Source: Campylobacterales bacterium (lineage in GTDB: Bacteria > Campylobacterota > Campylobacteria > Campylobacterales > QNZT01). Taken from it: a stretch of DNA of 14,036 nt. Both the position numbers and the translations under genes were made by a program. The stretch spans positions 1-14,036 of the forward strand of contig WGAE01000237.1 of assembly GCA_015489185.1 (NCBI GenBank), written 5' to 3'. Positions 1 to 6,700 of this stretch are shown here, piece after piece; the stretch's first letter is position 1, and every line of letters begins with the position of its first letter. The notes below the pieces were generated by a model. That model saw only the letters and a program-made list of their open reading frames with translations. It had not been told where the DNA came from and ran no database searches.

Positions 1-1
1 G

Positions 2-640
2 ACTCCTGCAAAATACAAAGTCGTTACAGAAAAAGTACTGGTAAGAGAGCCGGGCGAAAAAATTGTCGTGATTCCCGCAAAATACGGTTGGAAAACAGAG
101 AAAGTTCTGGTGAGAGAAGCAGGTGAGAAAATCGTTCCTGTTCCACCAAAATACAAAACCGTTACTGAAAAAATTCTCGTAAAACCGGCAAGTGAGAAAA
201 TCGTTACCGTACCACCGGTATATAAAACCGTTACCGAAAAAATCCTTGTTAAACCAGCCATGACAACCTGGAAAAAAGGTAGAGGTCTCAGAGAAAGAGT
301 CGACGGTGCGACAGGTGAGATTATGTGTCTGGTAGAAACACCGCCGGTATACAAAACAATCACTAAAAAAGTACTGGTAAAACCTGCTACAACAAAAACC
401 GTACCGGTACCTCCTGTATATAAAACTGTGACAAAACGTGTCATCGACAAACCTGCTACAACCAAAAGAATTCCAATTCCTGCGGTATATAAAACTGTAA
501 AAGTGCGCACAATTATCCAACCTGCACAAACGAAAAAAATCCCTATCCCTGCGGTATACAAAACTGTAACAAAACGTGTTAAAGTTGCAGATCCCGTACT
601 CAAATGGAAAGAGGTTAAGTGTAGAACAATCGTTCACTAA
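2..640 (+). CDS. Tandem-repeat protein, 3' part only (5' end outside window)
   Basis: The frame is open from base 2, so this is the C-terminal 212 residues of a longer protein. A GTG at 68 is in frame but there is no reason to call it the start, because repeats continue upstream of it. The protein is built of about eight copies of a ~23-residue unit, consensus P-(P/A)-x-Y-K-T-V-T-x-K-x-L-V-K-P-A followed by about seven variable residues ending in V/I-P-V/I. It is rich in Lys, Val, Thr and Pro and has almost no helix-forming stretches, suggesting extended beta structure. The fourth copy (212-340) carries about 20 extra residues with the motif TGEIMCLVE, and the C-terminal end has WKEVKC; these hold the only two cysteines. 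I have a memory of similar repeats in uncharacterised envelope proteins of proteobacteria, but I do not recognise a function. No export signal can be judged because the N-terminus is missing. Confidence 0.8.
   Translation, partial: TPAKYKVVTEKVLVREPGEKIVVIPAKYGWKTEKVLVREAGEKIVPVPPKYKTVTEKILVKPASEKIVTVPPVYKTVTEKILVKPAMTTWKKGRGLRERVDGATGEIMCLVETPPVYKTITKKVLVKPATTKTVPVPPVYKTVTKRVIDKPATTKRIPIPAVYKTVKVRTIIQPAQTKKIPIPAVYKTVTKRVKVADPVLKWKEVKCRTIVH
5..595 (+). repeat. Coding tandem repeats, 69-base unit, about 8 copies
   Basis: Units start at 5, 74, 143, 212, 341, 410, 479 and 548. All are 69 bases (23 codons) apart except the fourth, which is 129 bases because of a 60-base in-frame insertion. Units begin with codons for P-P/A-K/V-Y and share a core for YKTVTEK-type residues. 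The units at 143 and 212 are close at DNA level, while others have drifted by synonymous and conservative changes, so the array is old rather than freshly expanded. Confidence 0.85.
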
Positions 641-650
641 TTTCTTCTTC

Positions 651-676
651 GACAAGAGGGCTTTTGCTCTCTTGTC
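651..676 (+). terminator. Rho-independent terminator after the repeat-protein gene
   Basis: Bases 651-661 pair with 666-676 (11 base pairs including one G-U) around a TTTT loop. The hairpin starts 10 bases after the stop codon of the repeat-protein gene and is followed by AAATTTTCTTT, a modest U-rich tail. It separates that gene from comF. Confidence 0.75.
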
Positions 677-684
677 AAATTTTC

Positions 685-713
685 TTTACATTTTCTCCAA
701 ACTACGCTACAAT
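685..713 (+). promoter_or_regulatory. Sigma-70-type promoter for comF, touching the start codon
   Basis: TTTACA at 685-690 and TACAAT at 708-713 are separated by exactly 17 bases. Transcription would be expected to start about 719-721, right at the ATG at 720. No purine-rich ribosome binding site precedes the ATG, so a leaderless message is plausible. Confidence 0.6.
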
Positions 714-719
714 CTTTTT

Positions 720-1295
720 ATGCGATGTCTGCTCTGTCAAAACTGGTCTTTACCAATCATCTGTCACCGATGCCGAGAAACGTTACTGGTACCGGAACTC
801 AACAGGCGTGTTCTCGATGACGGATTGTCAGTGTACAGTTTCTATCGATATCAGGAGATTGCGCCGCTTTTGAAAACCAAGCATACTTATCTTGGATATC
901 GTATCTATACACTGCTGGCGAGGCAAGCTTTTGCACTTTTTACCAAGCGATTTCAATTTGACGTAACGGTTGGTATTGTCCCAGTAGATGGCATACCCAA
1001 AGGAGATTACGCGCATACGGCGATTTTGGCAAAAGCATTGGAAACAAAGTATTTACGTGCCTGTTATCGTGCGCTTCCTGCAAGGTACGATGTGACTTAT
1101 TCTGCAAAGTCACGGGAATATAGAAAAAATCACCCGAGAGGGTTTATCTTTCAGGGAAAATGTACCGAAAAAGTGATTTTAGTAGATGACATTGTAACGA
1201 CGGGAACAACACTTATGGAGGCTGCAAGAGCGGTTGAGGCAGGTGGGGCAAAAGCGCTGTTTGCCCTTACTTTGGCAAATGCAAGTGACCTGTAA
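720..1295 (+). CDS. comF: ComF family phosphoribosyltransferase-like protein
   Basis: A 191-residue protein. The N-terminus has a four-cysteine zinc-finger pair, MRCLLC followed by CHRC about 12 residues later, and the C-terminal part has the PRPP-binding loop VILVDDIVTTGTT typical of type I phosphoribosyltransferases. This combination, and the length, match the ComF/GntX family, known from natural transformation where it acts in the cytoplasm during DNA uptake; its exact reaction is not established. The ATG at 720 was chosen because it lies directly before the first zinc-finger cysteine. An in-frame ATG at 576 would overlap the upstream gene and run through the terminator. No Shine-Dalgarno sequence is visible, and the promoter at 685-713 predicts a leaderless transcript. 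It stands alone between the repeat-protein gene and gyrA. Confidence 0.85.
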   Translation: MRCLLCQNWSLPIICHRCRETLLVPELNRRVLDDGLSVYSFYRYQEIAPLLKTKHTYLGYRIYTLLARQAFALFTKRFQFDVTVGIVPVDGIPKGDYAHTAILAKALETKYLRACYRALPARYDVTYSAKSREYRKNHPRGFIFQGKCTEKVILVDDIVTTGTTLMEAARAVEAGGAKALFALTLANASDL

Positions 1296-1344
1296 GAGAG
1301 AATAGGCTAAAATATCTAAATTTACTTAATATAAGGTAAAAAAT

Positions 1345-3822
1345 ATGGCGGAAAATCTGTTCGACAACGACGATCATGTAGAAAATATCAGCATCGAAGA
1401 TTCTATCAAAACCAGTTATCTTGACTATTCGATGAGTGTCATCATCGGGCGTGCGTTGCCCGATGCCAGAGACGGTCTTAAACCGGTACACCGCAGAATT
1501 CTCTATGCGATGAACGAGCTCAATCTAAGCTCCAGAGCCCCTTATAAAAAATCTGCAAGAATCGTCGGTGACACGATCGGTAAATACCACCCGCACGGTG
1601 ATACCGCCGTTTATGATGCATTGGTTCGTATGGCACAACCGTTTTCCATGCGTATTCCGCTCATCGACGGGCAGGGAAACTTCGGTTCGATCGACGGTGA
1701 CAACCCCGCTGCGATGCGTTATACCGAAGCGCGTATGACGACTTTGTCTGAAGAGCTTTTGCGTGATATTGACAAAGATACGGTTGATTTCGTTCCAAAC
1801 TATGACGATTCACTCCGTGAACCGGATGTGCTGCCTTCACGCGTACCTAATCTGCTTCTGAACGGTTCAAGCGGTATCGCCGTCGGTATGGCGACCAATA
1901 TTCCGCCCCATCGTCTCGATGAACTGGTCGACGCACTGTTGTTCATGATTGACAACAAAGATGCGACGGCTGAAGATTTACTTGAAATTGTCAAAGGTCC
2001 CGACTTCCCGACAGGCGGTATTATTTTCGGGAAAAAAGGGATACGCGATGCCTATCTGACCGGACGTGGACGTATCAAAATCCGTGCGAAAACGCATATT
2101 GAGCGTAAAGGACAAAAAGAGCTGATTGTGGTCGATGAGCTTCCTTATCAGGTCAATAAAGCGAAATTGATCGAAACGATTGCAAACCTGGTCAAAGAGA
2201 AACAGATTGACGGTGTCGGCGAAGTACGCGACGAGAGTGACCGCGAGGGGATGCGTGTCGTGATCGAACTCAAGCGTGACGCAATGAGCGATATCGTCCT
2301 GAACAATCTCTTCAAATCGACAACGATGCAGATGACGTTCGGTGTGATACTTCTGGCGATTGTCAATAAAGAGCCGAAAATCTTTACACTTCATGAACTG
2401 CTCGATCTCTTCCTCTCGCATCGTAAAACCGTTATTATCCGCAGAACGATTTTCGAGCTAGAAAAAGCGAAAGCCAGAGCACATATTCTCGAAGGGTTGA
2501 AAATTGCACTCGATAATATCGACGAAGTGATCAGGATCATCCGCGCGAGTAAAGATACGCCGGAAGCAAAAGAGGCGCTTGTCTCGACATTTGGCTTGTC
2601 GGTTGTGCAGGCATCTGCGATTTTGGATATGAAACTCCAAAGATTGACCGGTCTGGAGCGTGACAAGATCGAGAGTGAACTCGCGGAACTTCTCAAAGAG
2701 ATCGAGCGGCTCAGTGCGATTTTGAAAAGTGAAGATCTGCTCAATGAACTGATCAAAGAGGAACTCGAAGAGATCAGACAGAAGTTTTCAACACCGAGAC
2801 TGACCGAAATTGTCGATGATTACGATGATATCGATATTGAAGATCTGATTCCGAATGAACCGATGGTCGTGACAATCACCCACCGTGGATATATCAAGCG
2901 TGTACCGTTGAAGCTTTATGAAAAACAGCGACGCGGGGGTAAAGGCAAGACTGCGGTAACAACCTATGAAGACGACTTTATCGAAGATTTCTTTACCGCA
3001 AATACACATGATACTCTGATGTTCGTGACCAATTTCGGTCAGCTCTACTGGCTGAAGGTCTATCGTATACCGGAGGGTAGCCGAAGTGCAAAAGGGAAGG
3101 CGGTTGTCAATCTACTCAAACTGCAACCTGATGAGAAGATTAAAGCGATCATCCCGACAACAAACTTCAGTGAAACACGATCACTGGCGTTCTTTACGAA
3201 AAACGGTATTGTCAAACGTACCAGTCTGGCAGAGTTTAAAAATATCCGAAGCGTCGGTGTACGTGCGATTACGCTGGATGAGGATGATGAACTCGTGACT
3301 TCGAAAATTATCGAAGAGGATGATCAATTTATCTTTATCGTGACAAAAAAAGGAATGTGTATCCGTTTCCCGTATACGGAAGTACGTCAGATGGGACGCA
3401 GTGCGAAAGGTGTAACGGGTATCAAATTTAAAGTACCGGGAGACTATGTTGTCGGTGCGGTGATGATCAAAGATGAGAATCAGGAAGTATTGACACTGAG
3501 TGAAAAAGGTATCGGTAAACGTACGGAGGTTGCAGAATACCGAGAACAAAAACGCGGCGGTAAAGGTGTAATCTGTATGAAGTTGACGCCGAAAACCAAA
3601 GATTTGGTAGGTGTCGTGATCGTCGATGAATCGAAAGACTTGATGGTATTGACTAACAAGGGTAAAATGATCCGTGTCGATATGCAACAGATCAGAAAAG
3701 CCGGGCGTAACACCAGCGGTGTGATTGTCGTACGTGTGGAAGGAGACGACTATGTCGTCAGTATGGCAAGCTGTCCGAAAGAGGAACAGAACGAAGACGA
3801 AAATAGACAATCGGAAGGCTAA
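1345..3822 (+). CDS. gyrA: DNA gyrase subunit A
   Basis: Full-length GyrA of 825 residues, close to the length in Helicobacter. It cuts and rejoins DNA in the A2B2 gyrase that introduces negative supercoils in the cytoplasm. The N-terminal breakage-reunion domain is intact: the catalytic tyrosine is Y126 in AAMRYTEARM, and the quinolone-determining loop reads HPHGDTAVYD with T87 and D91, the usual sensitive state in this phylum. The C-terminal wrapping domain begins with a canonical GyrA box, QRRGGKG, at residues 528-534, and a second similar segment (KRGGKG) occurs later. The tail is acidic. The start is ATG with a weak AAGG about 8 bases upstream in a 49-base gap after comF. The stop codon overlaps the next gene's ATG (TAATG), so gyrA appears to head a run of overlapping genes that includes a hydrogenase. 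Confidence 0.98.
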   Translation: MAENLFDNDDHVENISIEDSIKTSYLDYSMSVIIGRALPDARDGLKPVHRRILYAMNELNLSSRAPYKKSARIVGDTIGKYHPHGDTAVYDALVRMAQPFSMRIPLIDGQGNFGSIDGDNPAAMRYTEARMTTLSEELLRDIDKDTVDFVPNYDDSLREPDVLPSRVPNLLLNGSSGIAVGMATNIPPHRLDELVDALLFMIDNKDATAEDLLEIVKGPDFPTGGIIFGKKGIRDAYLTGRGRIKIRAKTHIERKGQKELIVVDELPYQVNKAKLIETIANLVKEKQIDGVGEVRDESDREGMRVVIELKRDAMSDIVLNNLFKSTTMQMTFGVILLAIVNKEPKIFTLHELLDLFLSHRKTVIIRRTIFELEKAKARAHILEGLKIALDNIDEVIRIIRASKDTPEAKEALVSTFGLSVVQASAILDMKLQRLTGLERDKIESELAELLKEIERLSAILKSEDLLNELIKEELEEIRQKFSTPRLTEIVDDYDDIDIEDLIPNEPMVVTITHRGYIKRVPLKLYEKQRRGGKGKTAVTTYEDDFIEDFFTANTHDTLMFVTNFGQLYWLKVYRIPEGSRSAKGKAVVNLLKLQPDEKIKAIIPTTNFSETRSLAFFTKNGIVKRTSLAEFKNIRSVGVRAITLDEDDELVTSKIIEEDDQFIFIVTKKGMCIRFPYTEVRQMGRSAKGVTGIKFKVPGDYVVGAVMIKDENQEVLTLSEKGIGKRTEVAEYREQKRGGKGVICMKLTPKTKDLVGVVIVDESKDLMVLTNKGKMIRVDMQQIRKAGRNTSGVIVVRVEGDDYVVSMASCPKEEQNEDENRQSEG

Positions 3823-4433
3823 TGGCCAGAATATCCAAAGAAGAGAAAAAAATAGCGATTATGCTTCAGGCACTGAAGCTCTTCTCCAAAGAGGGGTTTT
3901 ATACGACGACGATTCCTGATATTGCCAAAGCGCTTGGGATGAGTGTCGGTAACCTCTATAACTATTTTAAATCCAAAGATATGCTGGCACAGGAGATTAT
4001 TAAATATATCTCCTCTTATCTGGGAAACGAGCTGAGAAAAATCAATGAGACGAATTTGACAACACGTGAAAAGATACATCGCATTGTGCGTATCTATTTT
4101 GAAACGGCGCAGAATGAGCCGGAGATGATCGAATATTTTTTACGTGTCTATCTTGCTAACCGTGAAGTTTTCAAAGAGGGGTGCGAGGGGATGATCTGCG
4201 TGAGTGATTTTGTGACGGAGATCATGATCTTTTTCGAGGAGGGAGTACGCAAAGGGGACCTGCGCGATCAGGACTTTTTCTCGGCATTTGGACTCTTCAT
4301 GGGGTATCTGGGCGGGATGGTGTTTTTGCACGGTGAAAAAGTCTTGCCTGAGGCACTGGCGTTTTATATCGATGATATTACGGAGAATATCTACCGTGCA
4401 TTGAAAGTCGAAGACAAAGTTCATGAAGACTAA
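3822..4433 (+). CDS. TetR/AcrR family transcriptional regulator
   Basis: A 203-residue protein of usual TetR size. Residues 9-57 form the DNA-binding domain: the helix ending LFSKEGFYTTTI, then the helix-turn-helix IAKALGMSVGNLYNYFKSK, which is diagnostic of the family. The rest is the all-helical ligand and dimer domain; it holds a Cys pair, C121 and C126, near its middle. The ligand cannot be told from sequence. The start overlaps the gyrA stop by one base, with GGAAGG at 3813-3818 as ribosome binding site. The gene overlaps the following hydrogenase small-subunit gene by 11 bases. That coupling makes hydrogenase control its likely job; a candidate operator is the palindrome at 6665-6680 ahead of hydA. 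This target is an inference. Confidence 0.9.
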   Translation: MARISKEEKKIAIMLQALKLFSKEGFYTTTIPDIAKALGMSVGNLYNYFKSKDMLAQEIIKYISSYLGNELRKINETNLTTREKIHRIVRIYFETAQNEPEMIEYFLRVYLANREVFKEGCEGMICVSDFVTEIMIFFEEGVRKGDLRDQDFFSAFGLFMGYLGGMVFLHGEKVLPEALAFYIDDITENIYRALKVEDKVHED

Positions 4434-5298
4434 GTTACTGTGGATACAGGGATTAACGTGTAACGGTAACAGTCACGCTTTTTTAAACTATCCCCATTTG
4501 AATCGTTTTCTGGACGATTTTACTTTTCTGTCACATCCGGTTCTCGATTCTGACCACAAACTTGAAGAGATTGTCACAAGGGTACACCCGTGTGATATTC
4601 TCCTGATCGAAGGTGCGATTGCGGATGATTTTCAGCGCGCGGGCAGATCGATTGTCGAGATCATTGAAATGTACGCACCGCATGTTGAGAAAATTGTCAC
4701 AATAGGTACCTGCGCGACATTCGGTGGAATTTTTAAAGAGAGTCCCTGGCAAAACAGCGGGGGGATGTTGTTTCTGGAAGAGGAGAAACGTACACGTTTT
4801 GCACAATATGCCGATAAAATTGTTTCGGTTTCGGGGTGTCCTGTACATCCTGATGTTTTGGTTGAAACCCTCTATATGCTTCGCAAAAAGTTACATTTTG
4901 AAAAGGATCAATACCGTCGACCGAAGCTCTTCTTTGCCTGGACGGTGCACAACGGGTGTACGCGAAACGAATATTTTGAATATAAAGTCGATAACCACAG
5001 GTTCGGGGAAAAAGAGGGGTGTATGTTTTATGATCACGGTTGCCAGGCGCCGTTTACACACGGAAGCTGCAACAAAATACTCTGGAACGAAGTCAGCTCC
5101 AAAACACGTTCCGGAGAGCCGTGTCACGGATGTACCGAGCCTGCTTTCCCCCGATATAATCTCTATACCACGAAAAAGAATATGGGGATACCGCAATACC
5201 TGCCTCTGGACGTACCCAAACGCGCCTATCTGACACTCTCCGGCGTGACAAAAGCATTTAAGATTTCAAGACTCGAAAAAAGATTGTTCGATGACTAG
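4423..5298 (+). CDS. Cytosolic NiFe hydrogenase small subunit, group 2-like (HupS/HupU type)
   Basis: A 291-residue iron-sulfur subunit without any signal peptide or Tat motif, so it stays in the cytoplasm. It resembles cyanobacterial-type HupS, for example in CTRNEYF, CNKILWNEVSSKTR and PCHGCTEP. Proximal-cluster ligands are C13, C97 (GTCATFGG) and C139 (SGCPVHP); the expected fourth cysteine is N16 in TCNGNSH. The distal cluster keeps H176, C179, C200 and C207; the medial-type cluster has C216, C234 and C237. From memory, cyanobacterial HupS shares the Asn but replaces this His by Gln. The gene overlaps tetR by 11 bases and the large-subunit gene by 8 and lacks a strong ribosome binding site, so translation is probably coupled. 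It could be an uptake enzyme feeding cytosolic electron carriers or part of an H2 sensor; the sequence does not decide. Confidence 0.88.
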   Translation: MKTKLLWIQGLTCNGNSHAFLNYPHLNRFLDDFTFLSHPVLDSDHKLEEIVTRVHPCDILLIEGAIADDFQRAGRSIVEIIEMYAPHVEKIVTIGTCATFGGIFKESPWQNSGGMLFLEEEKRTRFAQYADKIVSVSGCPVHPDVLVETLYMLRKKLHFEKDQYRRPKLFFAWTVHNGCTRNEYFEYKVDNHRFGEKEGCMFYDHGCQAPFTHGSCNKILWNEVSSKTRSGEPCHGCTEPAFPRYNLYTTKKNMGIPQYLPLDVPKRAYLTLSGVTKAFKISRLEKRLFDD

Positions 5299-6568
5299 GA
5301 AAATTACCGTAGAGAAGCTAATTGAAAAGATTGAGGGCGAAGCGACACTCAAGTTTCACTATAAAGAAGATGTGATTGATTTTGTCGATATCCTGTTTAC
5401 ATCGACGCGTGGTATTGAAAAGATTCTCGAAGGCAGGGCGGCTGAAGATGCACTGGTTATCAATCCCAGAGTGTGCGGTATCTGCGGGCACGCGCATTTG
5501 ATAGCGACGGTTCAGGCACTTGAAGCGTGTTACGAAAATCTGACACTCTCTCCGAAAGCGAAAATCATCCGTGATCTGACACGTCACTTTGAGCTGATTC
5601 AAAACCACTTTAAATGGTTCTACCTCACGCTGCTTCCATTGCACACAGGGCATCAGGAGGTCGCCAAAGCGGCACATATTTCACGTCTCATGTCACAGGC
5701 AATTGCGTTTCTTGCAGGACAGTATCCGCACAACTCATATGCGATTACGGGTGGTGTGACGTGTGATCCGACACCGGTGGAGATTTTGCAAATAGACCAT
5801 TTAATCGCTGAAGCGATCCGTTTTTTTGAAAGTGAGGTGGTGTGTGCCGATACGCAGACATTGATGGGTTGCGAGAGGGTGGAGCGCCTTTTGTCGGCAA
5901 AAGGAGACTTGCCCGCGTTGCTCAATGACCTGATACATCAAAAGCGCCATACAGAAGGGCGTAGTTTCGATAGGTTTATCGTATTTGGAGAAGACAGCTA
6001 TTTTAAACGCGGAAAAGCGATCAAAACCAGAATACAGCCGCATATCGATGAGCGTTATCTTCAGATTAGTGACAACAGTGACTCTTTTGCCAAAAATGTC
6101 ACCTATAAACACAAATATTATGAAGTCGGACCGCTAAGCCGTGCAATGCTTTTGAAAACGCCGCTGATCAAAGATGCGCACCGACGTTACGGAGACAGTC
6201 TTTTGAGTCGCATTATCGCCCGGGTTTGCGAAAGTATCCGTCTGCTGCACCATACACGCGTACAGTTGGCAAAACTCGATCTCTCACAGCCCTCGTGGAT
6301 TGCGCCGGAAGCTGATATTCGCCAACTTAGCGGCAGCGGTACCGCCGCGGTGGAAGCGGCGCGTGGATCGCTTATCCATCAGGTGAGTTTGAAAGAGGGG
6401 AAAATTGCATCTTACACAATGATTACGCCTACGCAGTGGAATTTGAGTCGAGGTACGCCGGAAGAACCGGGGATCGCTCAAAAAGCGATGCAAGGCGCTG
6501 AAAATGAAACTTTTGCGGAATTTATCTTTAAAACCTTCGATGTCTGTTCCGTTTGTACTACACACTGA
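5291..6568 (+). CDS. NiFe hydrogenase large subunit, group 2-like, no C-terminal extension
   Basis: A 425-residue catalytic subunit, short for the family. Its nickel-iron site is bound by two CxxC pairs: C62/C65 in RVCGICGHAH and C419/C422 in DVCSVCTTH. The second motif normally reads DPC; here Pro is Val. The protein stops right after the histidine of this motif, so there is no tail for a maturation protease to cut. In known families this is a trait of H2-sensing hydrogenases (HupV/HoxC) and sets it apart from HydB in this window. The N-terminal RIEGH-type motif is altered to KIEGEA, keeping the glutamate (E15). The gene starts within the small-subunit gene (8-base overlap) and ends before a 132-base gap. 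With no histidine kinase nearby and a TetR gene coupled upstream, the role remains open between uptake and sensing. Confidence 0.88.
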   Translation: MTRKITVEKLIEKIEGEATLKFHYKEDVIDFVDILFTSTRGIEKILEGRAAEDALVINPRVCGICGHAHLIATVQALEACYENLTLSPKAKIIRDLTRHFELIQNHFKWFYLTLLPLHTGHQEVAKAAHISRLMSQAIAFLAGQYPHNSYAITGGVTCDPTPVEILQIDHLIAEAIRFFESEVVCADTQTLMGCERVERLLSAKGDLPALLNDLIHQKRHTEGRSFDRFIVFGEDSYFKRGKAIKTRIQPHIDERYLQISDNSDSFAKNVTYKHKYYEVGPLSRAMLLKTPLIKDAHRRYGDSLLSRIIARVCESIRLLHHTRVQLAKLDLSQPSWIAPEADIRQLSGSGTAAVEAARGSLIHQVSLKEGKIASYTMITPTQWNLSRGTPEEPGIAQKAMQGAENETFAEFIFKTFDVCSVCTTH

Positions 6569-6599
6569 ATGTCTGAAATAGGATAAACTGACTCTTTTA

Positions 6600-6605
6600 T
6601 ATAAT
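6600..6605 (+). promoter_or_regulatory. Candidate -10 element for the hydABCDE operon
   Basis: A perfect TATAAT in an AT-rich stretch (6595-6632) of the 132-base gap ahead of hydA. No convincing -35 box is seen, which is usual for the vegetative sigma factor of Campylobacterota. Transcription would start near 6612, giving a leader of about 90 bases that contains the palindrome at 6665-6680. Other weaker candidates (TAGTAT at 6650, TAAAAT at 6658) cannot be excluded. Confidence 0.45.
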
Positions 6606-6664
6606 ATTTTTTTATGTAAAATTTGATTTTTTAATCCCTGCATAAGCAATAGTATCCTAAAATT

Positions 6665-6680
6665 ATGAATGACTATTCAT
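6665..6680. promoter_or_regulatory. Perfect palindrome ATGAAT-N4-ATTCAT, candidate operator upstream of hydA
   Basis: Six-base arms at 6665-6670 and 6675-6680 with spacer GACT, ending 20 bases before the hydA ATG. Size and symmetry suit a dimeric repressor, and many TetR-family sites have GAAT/ATTC arms. The TetR gene at 3822-4433 is the obvious candidate. An RNA hairpin near the ribosome binding site is the alternative, but six A/U-rich pairs would be weak. Confidence 0.45.
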
Positions 6681-6700
6681 TTATAAAACAGGAGGCTTTC

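Noticed and set aside
5..595. CRISPR array
   Set aside because: The repeats are contiguous, in frame and diverged, with no unique spacers. They code for a repeat protein.
576..719. N-terminal extension of comF from ATG 576
   Set aside because: It would overlap the upstream repeat gene, run through the terminator hairpin and add sequence unlike the ComF family, whose zinc finger starts at residue 1-3 from the ATG at 720.
1345..3822. Quinolone-resistance change in gyrA
   Set aside because: Thr at position 87 is the normal residue for Campylobacterota and D91 is also the sensitive form.
6665..6700. In-frame ATG at 6665 as the hydA start
   Set aside because: No ribosome binding site precedes it and it lies in a palindrome, while AGGAGG at 6690-6695 is ideally placed for the ATG at 6701.
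6569..6700. Sigma-54 promoter or clear terminator after the group-2-like hydrogenase genes
   Set aside because: No GG-N10-GC element is present, and the only inverted repeat near the stop (ATAAA/TTTAT at 6583-6600) is too weak to be a terminator.
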